The notes under the pieces: generated by a model
What the model saw: the letters and a program-made list of their open reading frames with translations, nothing else
What the model was told of the DNA's origin: nothing
Database searches by the model: none
Source: Chrysoporthe austroafricana
Taxonomy: Eukaryota > Ascomycota > Sordariomycetes > Diaporthales > Cryphonectriaceae
Assembly (NCBI GenBank): GCA_001051155.2
Contig: JYIP02000008.1
Coordinates: 558,001-622,000 of the forward strand
Direction of reading: 5' to 3'
Length of the DNA stretch: 64,000 nt
In this document: in pieces, positions 22,278 through 34,953 of the stretch
Layout of the letters: every line of letters starts with the position of its first letter
Numbering within the stretch: the first letter of the stretch is position 1
Position numbers and translations under genes: made by a program

Positions 22278-24800
22278 TCAGTAGCACTCTCGCGGCATCT
22301 GCCGGTAGATCGATGCCTTCAGCCCCTCCAGCCTCTTCCGCTGCCTGAGCAACGTCTCGTACTTCTCCTGGGAGAAGGTGCCGCCGCCCTCCAGCTCGTA
22401 GTGGAGCTTCTGGTACACCTCGTAGCACTTCTTGAACGTGCGTGCCTCGTTCAGAATGTCAGTCGACAGACGCTGACGCTTCTTCTCCGCCACAGCAACA
22501 TCAATGACATCGCCCTCGGTCTCCATCTTGCGCTTCTTCACGTTGATGGTACCGTTGGCGACGGTCACGGAGCGGTCGCGAGAGCGGTCGCGCTCACGCT
22601 CGTGACGGATCTCATCTGCTGTCTGCTGGTCCAAGTCGGATGCGTTGGTAGGCGGAGAAGATGCCAGCGGTGACGACTTCACCGGGCTGGTGTTCTTGTT
22701 CTTGCTGGAGTATCCAGGACCCACGTAGCTGTTGCTGCGGGACGAGCTCTGAGAGCTGGAGTCAGAAGGCGGGCGCTTGTAGGAGACCGTGGAGTGAGCC
22801 TTGGCCTCCTTGCTGGCGCGCTTCATCAGAGGGGTACCCGAGCTGGAGCTGCTGTCATCGTCGGCCTCTTCGCGGGGCCGTTTATGAGCAATCGGACGGG
22901 CGATGACTTGCGGCTTAATGACCTCCTTGGGTGCGGACGGCTTGGGCTTCTGCTTCAGAGCTGGCGCCGCCGCTTCCTTCTCCTTTTGCTTCTCAAGCCT
23001 CTCCTTCTCCCTCTCGCGCTCCCTCTCGCGCTCCCTCAGCTCTTTCTCACGTTCCTTCTGCCTCTCCCTCTCCCTCTCCCTCTCCCTCTCCTTTTCACGG
23101 TCCTCACTGTCTTTCTTCGCTCGAGGTACAGTCTTGGACAGGGGTGCCTCTGACGAGGATGAATCCGAGTCCGAGACAAACTCCTTCGAGAGTACACGGC
23201 CAGCCTTGTCCTTGGACTTGCCACCGGCCTTCGTAGGGGACACCTTAGGCGTAGCAGCCTTCTTGCCGACCCACTTCCTCTCGATCTTCTTAGCCGGCTG
23301 CTTGGTCTGCGATGTCTGCCGCGACATAGGCTGGCTCGTCTTCTTTGCCTTCTTCGTCTCCGTGCCGGACGGGCTGCCGTCTCCATTCTTGCTGCCGCTC
23401 GAGTCCTCTCCATCGTTCATCTTGATCTGAGGCGTCCTTGCAGCAGGCTGTGGCGGTCCCTTGGCGATTGTTGGCAGAAGCTTGCTCAGACACTTGCCCT
23501 TGCCACGCTCCTCCTTGGGCAGCAGTCTGTCCCACACAGGCTCTGAGGCACTCATCCGCATGCGGTCGTACATCCGGATGGCATTATCGATGGCTGCCTG
23601 GCGACCGTCGTCTGAGTCGTAGTCGTAATTGAATACGTCAAGCTCCTTCCAGTACAGCTTCTTGAGGACGAATTTCTGTCGATTGTCGTCGAAATCAGCC
23701 ACCTTGTCCAGTGCCTTCTTGAAATCGTCGGCATCGTTAGGCCATCGCGACTGTAGTTCCTCGAAGGACATCTCCCTGGCGGCCAATTCGTGCACGATGG
23801 GCGCCCGGAGCTGCCGAGCCTCCTCCTTGGCCTGCTCAGCCGCTGACAGCGTAGGGTTCAAGGACGGAGAGATGACCCCGCTCAGGGCAGGGCTGTTGGG
23901 ACGAGACCTGCTGATGGCGGTGGCCATGGATCCTGTCTTGCCCGGGAGCAGCTTGGTCTTGCTGCCTTTCGTTGCGCCATGCTTGGCACCAGTAGTCCTG
24001 ATCGTTGTAGACTCGAGTATCTTGGTACTACACGAATACAGGTTAGTATCGATCCTGCCCGACCATCGCCCAGCCACACATACGAGTTTTCTTTCTTCTC
24101 GTCATTGGCTTTCTGTATGGACTGTTTGAGCCTCATGAAGTCGTCCTCCGTCTTAGCATCCTGCGTCTTGTGGCGTGCTGCAGGTGTCTTGGACGCGGTC
24201 TTCTCCCGAGCAACCTCGCGGCCCGCAGCCAGCCGGGGGTATCGGTGGTGTGGTGGTTTTGAGAAGAGAGACATGGTTGGGTGTGGTAATCTCTCTGCGT
24301 GTTGTGTCGAGTCTGAGGGATCGGTAAGATAGAGGTCCAGGTCGGTGATTTCGGAGGACCTGGAGATCTTGTGAACTTCCGTGTCTTTGCCGTAGAGGAA
24401 CGACTGTTGCGAGAGAAGTCAGCAGGCGGTCTTTTATAGGTGATGGCCTGAACAATTGCTCGTCCCGATCGTATTGTCCAATTGAGGGTATTTCCAACGC
24501 TCCCTATCGTTCGAATTTCCGCCTAGGGCCGTGTATTGTAGGTCTATTGTCCTGCAGGCAGAACAATAGGCGACCACCACTCTCCGCCCTCCACCGACCT
24601 GACAAGAAGCTGGGCAACGGAGCACTTACGGGAACGTTCCCCAGAGACAAGTGGACGTCCTCTCCATTTTGCACGCATTGTATGAGGTCCTCAATCACAT
24701 TGTTGCTGAGCGTTATGGCGAAGGCCTGCAGAGGAAGGGCATCCGCAGTCTTGGCCGAGCTCTCCAGTTGGAGGCCGGTCTCGGGTATCCTCAAGACCAT
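22278..24800 (-). CDS. ELL-family RNA polymerase II elongation factor
   Basis: A 746-residue nuclear protein of the ELL family, which suppresses RNA polymerase II pausing. Exons: 24800-24630, 24403-24084, 24027-22278; introns of 226 and 56 bases join in phase. The ELL N-terminal domain is visible across exons 1-2: FAITLSNNVIEDLIQCVQNG, HLSLGNVP, SFLYGKDTEVHKI, then PHPTMSLFSKPPHHRY. A winged-helix-like region follows in exon 3 (REMSFEELQSRWPND, FVLKKLYWKELDVFNYDYD, about residues 245-300). The middle is Lys/Ser-rich with a long Arg/Glu repeat (about 480-530). The C-terminal 50 residues (TFKKCYEVYQKLHYEL, YETLLRQRKRLEGLKASI) resemble the occludin/ELL helical domain. The start at 24800 gives the usual short N-terminus; an in-frame non-ATG extension upstream was ignored. 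Confidence 0.82.
22978..23098 (-). repeat. Coding microsatellite (Arg-Glu repeat) in the ELL gene
   Basis: Plus-strand ctccct/cgctcc units encode, on the minus strand, alternating Arg and Glu with Lys (REREREREREKE-like). It forms a long charged helix in the protein and is a likely site of length variation. Confidence 0.75.
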
Positions 24801-27800
24801 CTCGAATGTCGTGTGTAGGTTCCACCTCGGACGTCGTTGTGCCGGCACTCTGCACCACAGACCAGCAGCCGAAGCTGTCAAGGTTTGGGTCGAGGGATGT
24901 GGAGTATAGGAGGGACTTCGTGTTCCTAGGCGGCCTCGATCTCGTCTACGGGGGCTTCGGTATGGGTGACTGGGTCCGCAGTGCTTCGAGAGAAGTGAAT
25001 CTCTGAAGCAGAAGCAGAAGCAGGTGTGAGTAGCAGGGCGTTGGGCGGCTGGAGCACAACACTACATGACTGGTCAGGTCTGTCCGCCGGTCGAGAGTGA
25101 GGCTGGTTCCAGCTGTTCGACGCAGGAGACGAGGGGGGGTCAAGAGGGTGAAGAGCCTCGAAGGGTGGTGGATCAGGAGGTAGGTGTGAGGAAGAAGAAG
25201 AGCAGGCCAAAGAGGTCAAGGGCGGAGGAGAGTAGACCGCCTTTGGGAAACCAACCCAGCTATGCTACCGGCCCCTAGGTCGAAGAGGAGGCGGGAGGAT
25301 AGGAAGGGGAGGTACTCCGGAGGCTCGGTAGAATTGAGGTATAGAGTTGTGTTGATGAGAGGTGACGGGAGGGAGAGGCACCACACCAAGGCGCCTAGTA
25401 CGCAGCAGCGTAGCGAGGATAGGCACTACAAGACAGGACTTGGGGGATGCTGCTGCATGACAAGGTGGATACAGTATGATGGCACTGCGGCCATGGACTG
25501 GGTGTCTGGGACCTGAGCAACCAGCCTTGGCCTAGCGCAGCCGAGCGTGGGACCCTCTGGATGTCCCGGCTTGTACCCTCCGCGGACGTACCTCCGAGTA
25601 GCTGTGGTAGCCCGCGCCCCGGCGCGTCACGCAGCCTGATCTCCAGCGCCCCGGGTGGGCACGAGGCGCTGTTCGGGTGGTTGGCTCAGCGTGGCTGATT
25701 CAGAAGCCAGCAGGCAGGCCCTAGGGGCCGGGGTCAGGGCTACTTCAGGCTACATGAGGTGTCCGGTGGTGCATCTCAGCAGGGAACATGGGTCCACGAG
25801 TCAGCGCGCGATGTGGCTTGGGTGCATTTCGTTGTCAGAAGACCCTTTGAGTCTTGGTCACCCAGTGCCATGAACCCTTCCTCCACCCGAGGTTGTGAGG
25901 GCAGAGGGAGATAGATGGTGGGAGACTCCTGGGGTTGTGTCAGAAAACACAAACAGTAAAGCCCGGATACACAGACCCAATGGGGTTTCCATCCCCCTCG
26001 AGAGACAGAGCGAGGGACTCACCTGGGGAATGTTTTTCGCCAGGGGTGACTTGAACCGGCTCCGGAGGAACATCTGGGCGGGCCTGCTACCAGATGGCCC
26101 GTCCACTGCCTCAGTCGAGATGAGCATGGAACTGTCAATGCGTTTCGAACCTCGAAATAGCAATGATTTTTGTCCTTGCCTCCCGGGCCAGGTCATCCAT
26201 TGCTCATGACTACAGACCGGCCGACATTCATTGCATAGAGCGCTACAAAGTATCGCGGTCCGACCCTTCAGGCACCTCTCCCTCCCCCCCCTTCCCAGGG
26301 GTCTCTGTCCCATACTGTACTTACTGTTGGAATCGGCCCATCCGCAGGCAGGGCGGGGGCGGGAACCACATTCCCTCGCCATGCCCCGGCCCTGCCAGGC
26401 GGGTGGTCCAGCCGACGAGTTCCGCCTTGTCAACCCCCACACCTCATTCATCGCGCAGCGCCGCGGTGCCCCGGGGTGCCGTACGTGGGAAAAGGAGTCT
26501 ACACGGTGAAGAGAAGCCCCTCGGAGAATAGGGGCAGTGGCCGTCGTCGCCCAGACTTATGGTCTTCTGTTCTCTTCTCTTCACCGCAACCGTGTCTCTT
26601 CCAGTCTTCGCCTTGAAGTGCCGAGACCTCGTGTTCTAGAATCCGGTGTCTCGCACTGCCCCTCCATCTGGAAATCCTATCGCTACAGATCCAGCCTAGC
26701 TCGCTAACCCAGGCGGTAAGGCGGTATCTGCCAGCCCCGGATGGGATTAGCCCTCGAGGTCTAAGAGGCCTAAGCTCTTGGTGCCCTAGGGCACAAGGGG
26801 GCGATCCGGCCGAAGTGGCATCTGGAGGCAGGCCCAGGCAAAGACAACCACCCACCATTGTCGCACAGGACTGGGTGCAGACCGAACGCCCTGCTTCGCT
26901 CTGCCGTGCCTGGCGTTGGGGGCGGCCGGGCAGGCAGTTGACACCACCTCCCTGGCTGCAACCGATCGCGCCAAGCAGCAGCGTCGCCTACCGAGGTGGT
27001 GTCGTGACACGCAGAGGGACAACAGGCATTGGCTCCTCTGTGGGTCCTGTCGGTCCCCTCAGATAGTCATGGTGACGATACGTACGTTATGTAGTCTGTA
27101 GCAGAGGGATTCCGGTGGAATACGAGACAGGCAGAGTGTTATCAGGCGGCGTCGCCCGCCCGGATAGGCAACATCTCGTGCGGTGGGGGCCTGTCCCTCG
27201 CCGGATTGTCTCCTCAGCTCATTCACGTCAGGTTGGGCGGGTGAGCGGCCGTCCCTCCCAGACGCCCGCCCTGCCTCGTGAGGGACAGGACAGCCCTCTT
27301 GAGGCAGAGGCCGGCGTGGCACCGACGGGCAGGCGGCTTTCCAGCCTACTTAAAAGAGATGGATGGCAGAGAGGCTGTCGAGGACACGACCCACCCTGGC
27401 AGTGCGGCCAGCATTCTCGGTGAATGGTGAACAAACTCGGGCGGTGAAACACTCCGAGGCTGAACGGGATCGCCTCGAGGACAGGGGCTTTGAGCCTCTG
27501 ACCAGGCGGCCAATGAGGCTTGGCCTGGCTGCCGCTGGCTGGGCTCTTTGGCTCTCGTTCACGTTTTAGCTGATGCTGTTGGTAAATGCACTTACAGCCG
27601 TCTGGTGTTTGAGATCCCATCGCTGTCTGTGCTGAGAAATGCTTAGCGAGCTGTCATAACTCAGGGGTCCCAATCCCATCATGCAGATTCCCCGAGGCCC
27701 TCTGGTCACCGCAGTGAGTCGATGGCAGGGCAACATTTACCGAGGCACGCTGGTATGTAGAGAATGATGACCTCAGGTCGGCGACATCCCTTGGGTCCGT

Positions 27801-30800
27801 CGAGAAGATCTGTTTCTCGCAGAGCAGAGGACTCAAGCCATGCTGCCCCACTGCATGGCCTCTCTGGCGACTCAACTACGTACGATCTGACACACAGCCG
27901 GGTTCCAGGCCCTGCGAGCAGCTGGTGCGTGCCGCTGCCGGTGAGCTCCGCAGTGCGAGCCCAGGTGAACGTTACCACAGCATGCAACCTTACCCGCTCG
28001 TGCCGCTGCGAGACGTTCTGCTGTCACCTCACCACGTTTGGCCTGGACCTCGTCCACAGTCAGCCCATGGATGATCGACGTCGTGATTGCCAGGCACTCC
28101 CGCGTGCCGAGAGCCCGGCGAGTTATGCGTGTTTGAGGTGGATCGCCTACCGCGAAAACCTCCCTCCTGTGTAGCGAGAGGATGACCCAGAGGGAGGTCT
28201 TGTTCGCGATAATGATACAGCAGATCAGCAGGGAACAAAAATAGCCACGCCCAGAGACGGCGGATCTGAGTGAGGTTGGGCCTCCCTCGCACGTCTTGGC
28301 GATCCTGCTCCGGGGGGGACCTCTTCCGCTGCTGTGGGCACTGTGCCATTTCGAGCTCGAGGTGAGAACCTTGAAGAGATCCACAGCCGCTATCCCACGC
28401 ACCGAACCGCCGATGTGGATCTCGCTGGCCGCTCGAGGCTCGAGATATCGGACGGCAGGCCACTCCACGGACAAACAATGTTTGGCCCTCCCTGCTGTGG
28501 TACAAGGGTACAACGCAGGAGCCATTGACCGCGGAGGCGTACTACCACACATCCATCGACGCCCTGTTGCGTCAGTCCGCCGCTTCCAGGCCTGCCGAGG
28601 TGCTGTGTGGGCCAAGCCATGTGGCACGACGTGCTGCTGCGACGGCCAGCGCCCGGCATCAGCTTACAGGGCAGCCGCCGCCGGCGTAGCGTCACCGCAG
28701 AAAGGGCCGACTGGGGATCTCAGCCGGGTCGCCGAGCGCTCGAGTGCCGGAAAGTCAGGCCACTGAGGAGCCATGGCTGACAAGTGTAGGAAAAATTCAC
28801 CGTCGCAACGACCTGGTGAGGGTTTCCCTCACCTGGTGATGATCTCCCCATCCCCCCGAACCCGGGGCGGTGGAGCGCTAGGCTGGCTGAGCAGCTTAGG
28901 TGATGATCCTCGCTGGCACTGCCTCAGCCCTATGCCCAGGGACCGAAACGCTGCGCGGCTCGTGTCTGTGGGCGGAGAGCAGATGCTCACCAGGGACGCG
29001 GCCTGCCTGCGAGCTGCACCGACGCTGACGGGCCTGCTGACGGGCGACCTCTCCTCTGCATGAACGAGAGAGGCTTCCGACAGACCGGAGCACCTGCCAG
29101 CTGTCGTCATGGCGGCTGCACGTGCATCCTCAATCAACGCGAAACCAGGGCAAATTACGCATGTTCGTCTCATCTACCCGCGCCAGGAGCAGGCAAACTG
29201 CCGGTCCGGCGGGAGGGCCACGAGGGAGATTGCTGCTCGCCTGCGCGTCGTGGCGGAACGGGCTGCTCGTCCCAACGGCGGCCAGCAGGCAGCTCGTGCC
29301 ACGGGGGCTTCCAGGGAGCGCCTGGCGCAACTGCGCTAACTGGAGATACATCACGATACAAGGTGCGCTGTGCAGGCGCCCCGTCCCTCCCTCCACCCCC
29401 TCCCCACCATCACCCCCCCAAATGTAATCTATTATCTTCTCGGCTGGCTAGGTGCTGTGCGACTGCCCGCCCATGACGACGATGAGTTAATGCCCGCTCA
29501 CGCCGCCCTTTCCCCCCTTGGAACACTGGCTTGCCCGCCGTGCCGCCCTCCGAACGCCCTCGCCGCCTCGCCGCCACTCTTACCAGGCTCGGCGGGGCCA
29601 GCTGACAATCCCGACCGGCCGGGGCAGGCAGGCGCCGCCTGTCAGGTTGGACGAGAGGCGATGGGGTCACGGTAGGTCGCGATTGATTGACCTCAACCTC
29701 GGCGCCGCCGCTCGCGAGGCGCAGATCGATCAGAGACACGCATGCGCCGCACAGACTAGGGCACATACGTACCCGGCCTCGCCCAATGCGAGCGTCAGCT
29801 CGCAGGGACAGGTGGGTAGCGGGTGGAGGGTTGACGTGCTTTGGATGCACGGCAGTACCTGCTGTATGTACTCTGGGCTCGCCGCATGCATGTCTTGGGT
29901 GCCATCCCTCGGAGTGGCTGTTCCCCATGGGCTTGAATCTCCATCTCCTCTCACCTTCACGGCGCCGCTCTCGGATGTTTTGACCGAGCGCCTGCGGGGA
30001 TGGACGTCTGATCTGTCCCGCCGCAGGCCAGAGTTGCAGCCGCGCACGCACAAAGATGAAGATCCCATGCGGTGGGTTGGCCGGCAAAGGTCCAAGAGGC
30101 GCGGCACCTGCGTCGCCCGGAGCCGTTGATCCGCCACCTGTCCGTCTTTGTCTGCCTCCGTGATGGATTTGGCGATAGGCCTGCAGCAGACCGGTCTTTC
30201 AGGGTCTGTACCCCCTGCCCTCTTCGGCAGCTAACTTTACTCCGGTCGGGGGGCTGGCAGAGACAGCCAAGGGGTCTTCCTGTCAGATGTCCATCTGTCG
30301 GTCTCGAGTAACCTTACCAGAAAGGGGCCGTCCGACGAGGAACTAGTGAATCGTACGGAGTCCCTGCTTACGTATGGCCTCCAATCGCCTGGAAAAGGCC
30401 CAACGGGCAGCGCCGTCGATAGATCTGGGGCCGGTGTGAGTGTGTGTCTGGTGTGCGTGTGGTGTGGGCTTTACGGCCCTCGCTTCTCGGTGCAGACCCC
30501 ATACCGCGCGCCACGAAACCAAAATCCAGGTCCCGAGCAGGTCACGCCCGCTCTTCTGCAATGTCGGCCGAGCTCGCCGAGATCTGGTGCAGGTCAAGAC
30601 GCACGCCATTGGCGGGACTCGACGCCGGAACAGCTGGGTATCCACAGGAGGGGTGTGTCATGCAGGTGGTATCCCAATGGTAAAAGATTCCGGAAGGTGT
30701 TCTTGCGGGCTCTACGGAAAACCGCATGAGGAACCACGTATGGCGACAGGGGAACTGCCCACGACGCGTGACAAGGCGTCGTCGTCGTACGGAGCCAAAT

Positions 30801-33295
30801 CACAGAGGCCTTGATGAATTGGACCTGGCTGGTGGATGCGTTGGGAGGGTATCGGAGGAAATTGGGAAGACATGTCCCATCTCAAACTTGCTTTTTCTGA
30901 CCCGGCAATCTTCAAGATCGATCGGGGCGTCCACAACATATGCCCGTCATGACTGCTTCTTCCTTGCTTTTTCTCTAGCTTTAGAGATCATGACGCTGCC
31001 TTTTTGAATTCAAGATTGGTCTATTCGCATATCGCCACTCAAAAGACAACCGCGTCAGGGCTCGAGGTCTCCTTACCCCTCTACGGATTTCGCGGAGACA
31101 ACCCGGAAGGAATGCACGACAGCCGGTCCCATCCCTGGTATCAAGGGACACGACGGGGCCGAGCCCTCTGGGTGTGGGTGGGAAGGTTGTAGAGGATGCA
31201 CACACTTGACTGATCACTGCAGTTGATCCGCAGGTACCGGCTTGTACCTGTCTCAGATGGGAGATGCGTGCTGATCCACGTCCACAGGCCCAAGCACGAG
31301 GCCTTTGGGTTGGCCGGTCGGGTGGACGAAACGATCTGCGGTCGCTCACCTCATCAGCCAACACACCCGGCGGATGGCTATGGAGGATGCTGTGCAATGT
31401 CCATGACTCCCGCCCGAGATGCGTTTTGTGGCACTTTTGTTTCTCACCACCAGGTCCCTGGACAATAACGGGCCTTCATCCGTCTGAGCCTATCTGCCGG
31501 GCCACGCGGCGGCCGGGCAGGGGGGCTGGCCCGTCGACGTCTGTGAGCTTGCCGGCTGTCCGACGCTCGTCTCGTCTCGACAAGCGAGGCCCACGGCCCT
31601 TTATTTTTTTAATTTTTTTTTTTTTCTTTTTTGGTTGCTTCCAGATGTCCCACCTGGCACGTCCTGGGTTTTCGGATGGGAAAATGCTCCCTCGCTTCTT
31701 GGCACCTCGAGAAAGCCGCTCCTACATTTGCCTAGCCTGACGATCAAGCTCAGCTAGCCACGGACGGAAGACTGCCCGGCGTTAACCAAGCTGGTTAACC
31801 AAGCTGGGTCCTCCCAGGCATGCCAGGCTCCAGGAGACGCTCAATCGTCCACTGCAACTCGGCCGGGCGGGAGACCCACAGCACTGGTGCAGCCGTAGGG
31901 CCAGCCCGTCCCACACCAGTCCATTAGACGGCACAAGCGAGGGCAATCCCGTCCTTATTCTCTACAGGAAAGCGTTACGCACGGCTCTTATGGCCGGAAG
32001 GCCTCGGCGTGGATACACGCATTGAGTTCTATATCAAAGTCCCTCTGGACCTCGAGATCAAGGATATTCAGGTCATGGAGGTGGGAATGGCCGGATCGGT
32101 ACCTGTTTTTGCTTGACTAGGACGGCCGAATTGCCCCAAGGACAACCCTATCAAGGTCTTACTCAAAATGCAATGGTTGTAATTATTGTCTCGTCTCGCG
32201 TACGTATGTCCTTCATCGCACGTAGAGCCCAATACCCAAATATCTGCCCTGAAAGTCGCTGTCGAGCAAGTGAACGGACTTCCTCTCCCCGCCAGAGGGT
32301 TGGGCGTATGTATCTTTGACCAAGAACGCTGGAACCAGAACGCCAGGACCAAGAATGCCGATCGATGCCTCTGCCTCCTCCGACTTGGTCGTGCCATGCA
32401 TGCCTTCTCGTCCTTTCATGCACGCACTCGCTGGACGATAATGATGCGCTCAGCAAGCCTCACTTAGCCCCGCGGGGCTGGGCGCTGTAAGAGCGGGGGA
32501 GGGAGGCGTGGTAGCAGTGTCCTTGATCCAGACGCCGGGCCGGGCCTTGGGGCGCGTCGGCTGTCCTTCACCTACTCGGCGGCGGCTGCTAATCATGTGC
32601 CTCGTCTCGCTCTGCCTCTTTGACGACAGCCGCGAGTTCCCTGGGCGGGAAATCAGACGGTGTGCTGCTCCGGAAGAGTATCCAGGCGGCTCTCTTCGTC
32701 GTCTTCGTGGAGGCAAGGGCGATGAGAGTCCCACCACGTAATTCGGGCGTCGGTGGTGGCATCAATCACGAGGCAGTAGCCTCTTGGCAGTCGCGCAGGA
32801 TCTATAATGTACAAGAACAGAAAAGTCAGCCAGCCAGGTAGCCACACAGTTATGATAAATAAGACAGAAAGTAATCTGATCGAAGTCTTTGACCGTAACA
32901 ATAGACAATGATTCTTTATCGAAACCAGTCAGCCAGATCGCTATACGTATCCCGCCGGAAGAGCCTCTCCATGTCCGCCTTATAACTCGGCCGTATGATC
33001 GCAATTGCACAAACTTGGGTTTTAAAATTACCGCTTTCTCATGGACCAGACAAGTATTAATAAGCTTCATTAGCTATGGTTGTTTACTTTCAGAATGTGC
33101 GGACAGGATAACGATAGTAAGAAACTGAAGTTCGCTTTCGACGATCTAAAAGTTGTAAGGCATTTGCAGAAGTCTTTTGCGAAAAGTAATCTACACGGAG
33201 CCAACTCCGCTAAGAAACTGGAAGAACTGTTTAATTTCAAAGAACAACGAATTATTAGCGGTATTGACGTGGGACTATTCGAAGCAATGGGTAGG
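24801..33295. other. 8.5 kb GC-rich gene desert
   Basis: No gene that I can support. Open frames reach 251 codons (27872-28627 minus) but frames are open on both strands at once, as expected from GC-rich noncoding DNA, and none shows family motifs, signal peptides or splice-joined partners. There are pyrimidine tracts near 29380-29420, a T-rich tract at 31600-31633 and a two-copy GTTAACCAAGCTG repeat near 31785-31808. From about 32.8 kb the sequence becomes AT-richer. Confidence 0.5.
31600..31633 (-). repeat. T-rich tract (poly-A on minus strand)
   Basis: 34 bases almost wholly T with two short interruptions. It could be a simple low-complexity tract or the tail of a minus-strand retroposed sequence; no body of an element is recognisable next to it. 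Confidence 0.5.
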
Positions 33296-33838
33296 CTATC
33301 TATATAGCTGCTCGTGAATGTAGGAAGGAATCATTTTGATAGCAAGCTTCTGCTCGGCAGCACTGCAGTTATAGCTGTCGGATTGGAGAAGGAAACGGTG
33401 AGAGATGTCAGTCAGCGTAGTTTCTGCTAGGTGAAAATTGCTATTAGATAGAAGCGATAGTAATGCAGCACTCATCGCAACCAGCATCAAATCCTGAGCA
33501 GCATCGACGTGCTCCGGCGAAAGGAGGTATTCCGTAAAGCTAGGAACGGGCTTGGGCCACATAGGAATCTCATCCTGTCGGCAGAAAGAAAAAGAAAAAA
33601 AAAAGAAATATGCTTTGAAGCACATTCAAAATCACTAGAGTGCTTGTGGTCTACTATATCGCGGGTGGTAGTAGTATGACAGTGGGTATAGGGGTCCTAC
33701 CATCCTTAGGGGAGCGAAAGAGGGCCAAGGCGGCGGCGACGCTCCACTGATGGCCGCTGTGCATGGTGCGTCGACATCGCCATAGACGTCGCCAGGGACA
33801 GCTGAAGTGACAGGAAGAGAGGGCGTCATTTTGTGCAT
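33296..33838 (-). CDS. Possible 138-residue two-exon gene in AT-richer patch
   Basis: Exons 33838-33701 and 33574-33296. The 126-base intron has a GTAGGA donor, a long pyrimidine tract (TTCTTTTTCTTTCTG) and a GACAG acceptor, and the joined frame stays open to TAG. Exon 1 is Pro/Ser/Ala-rich (TPSLPVTSAVPGDVYGDVD). Exon 2 looks like a folded helical piece (WPKPVPSFTEYLLSPEHVD, LMLVAMSAALLSLLS, AEQKLAIKMIPSYIHEQLYR). I recognise no family. The hydrophobic segment might be amphipathic rather than membrane-spanning. It may be a species-specific gene or the remnant of a larger one; an upstream extension of the first frame is also open. Confidence 0.35.
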
Positions 33839-34953
33839 GCTTCGGTATAACAAGAAGAAGGAAGACGAGAAAGAAGATGGATGACGAGTCAGGAATATTA
33901 GATCTGTCTGTCTGTAGTCTACTGTCGTCGTGACAAGGACAGACCGGGCAGTGACAAGACTGGGCAAACACGTACTCCATGCTATGCCACACATGTGATA
34001 CTTATGCTATAGTTATGCAAGTAGTCCGAGCAGCTCATACATACAGATGACAAAAAGACGTCCTTCGTCTTCCTCCTATGTCCAGTTCACCTCGGGACGA
34101 TATCGTGCTTCAAGGGAGTGTCGTTGAAATTCTCTGTGCTTTGCTCTGCCCTCTGACCGTCTCTCGTTATCCTTCGTCGGGTATGGACGCTTGAGCGAAC
34201 CGAGTTCCCTGCTGCAGCCCAATACCTATCTGGAACCTCCAGACTGACCGCCTATCCGGATACCCTAGCGATGTCTCTGGATTCTCTAGGACCATGTCCA
34301 TCTTTGGGGGGAGGGTGGAGTTTAGCATGGTCTGGGGCTACTATGGTACACCAATGAACGGTCTAGTAAAGTCCGCGACCACGACGTCGACAAACGTGCC
34401 GGACATGACCGTGATAGATAGATAGATCTCAGTCCTACATCTGCATTTGCGGGCCAGGTCGGGCTCTGTCCGACTGGTGCGGGTGGCCTGGCTGCTGGGG
34501 AAGAGTTGTGTAATGTGAGACAAAGTGTCTAGGCTGCGCGGGCGCTAGTAGCTTCCCAACTGCTAGCCCTGTGCCAACTTCCGGATCTGGCAAGTCTGCG
34601 ACCAAGCTCTGCTTGAGGCTCTCTTTGAGATCCTGGGTTGGGGATGCGATGCGCAGCCACCGCAGACCCATCCTTTGAGGCTCTCCTGACTGCAAGTTTC
34701 AAAGTCAGCCAGCCGCTGCCCTATTTTCAGCACCCGCCAGCCCGCGTGCGCATGGGCCATATGCTAGAGATGAGCATCGCGCTTGGCGCACACCTTCCCG
34801 CACGAGACAGACTCAAATATTCATCGTTCCCTCATCTCAGCACAGCCCATTAGGCTTGCCATGACATAACCGCCCTCCTTCATCCCAGCGGAACCCCGGA
34901 CGGAATTGTCTTCTCCATCCTTCTTCAGAATCTGAGCAGCAAGAGACACAAAG
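33839..34953. other. Intergenic, promoter of the membrane orphan gene
   Basis: No gene seen. Short open frames only. The last few hundred bases are the likely promoter and leader for the plus-strand gene starting at 34954. Confidence 0.5.

Noticed and set aside
26030..26060. tRNA-like B-box (GGTTCAAGTC on the minus strand)
   Set aside because: The flanking bases do not form a T-arm or acceptor stem and no A-box is present.
25858..26451. 197-codon minus-strand frame in the gene desert
   Set aside because: No recognised domain; overlapping open frames on the other strand; no splice-joined continuation.
27872..28627. 251-codon minus-strand frame in the gene desert
   Set aside because: Composition is like the surrounding GC-rich noncoding DNA, frames are open on both strands, and no protein features are seen.
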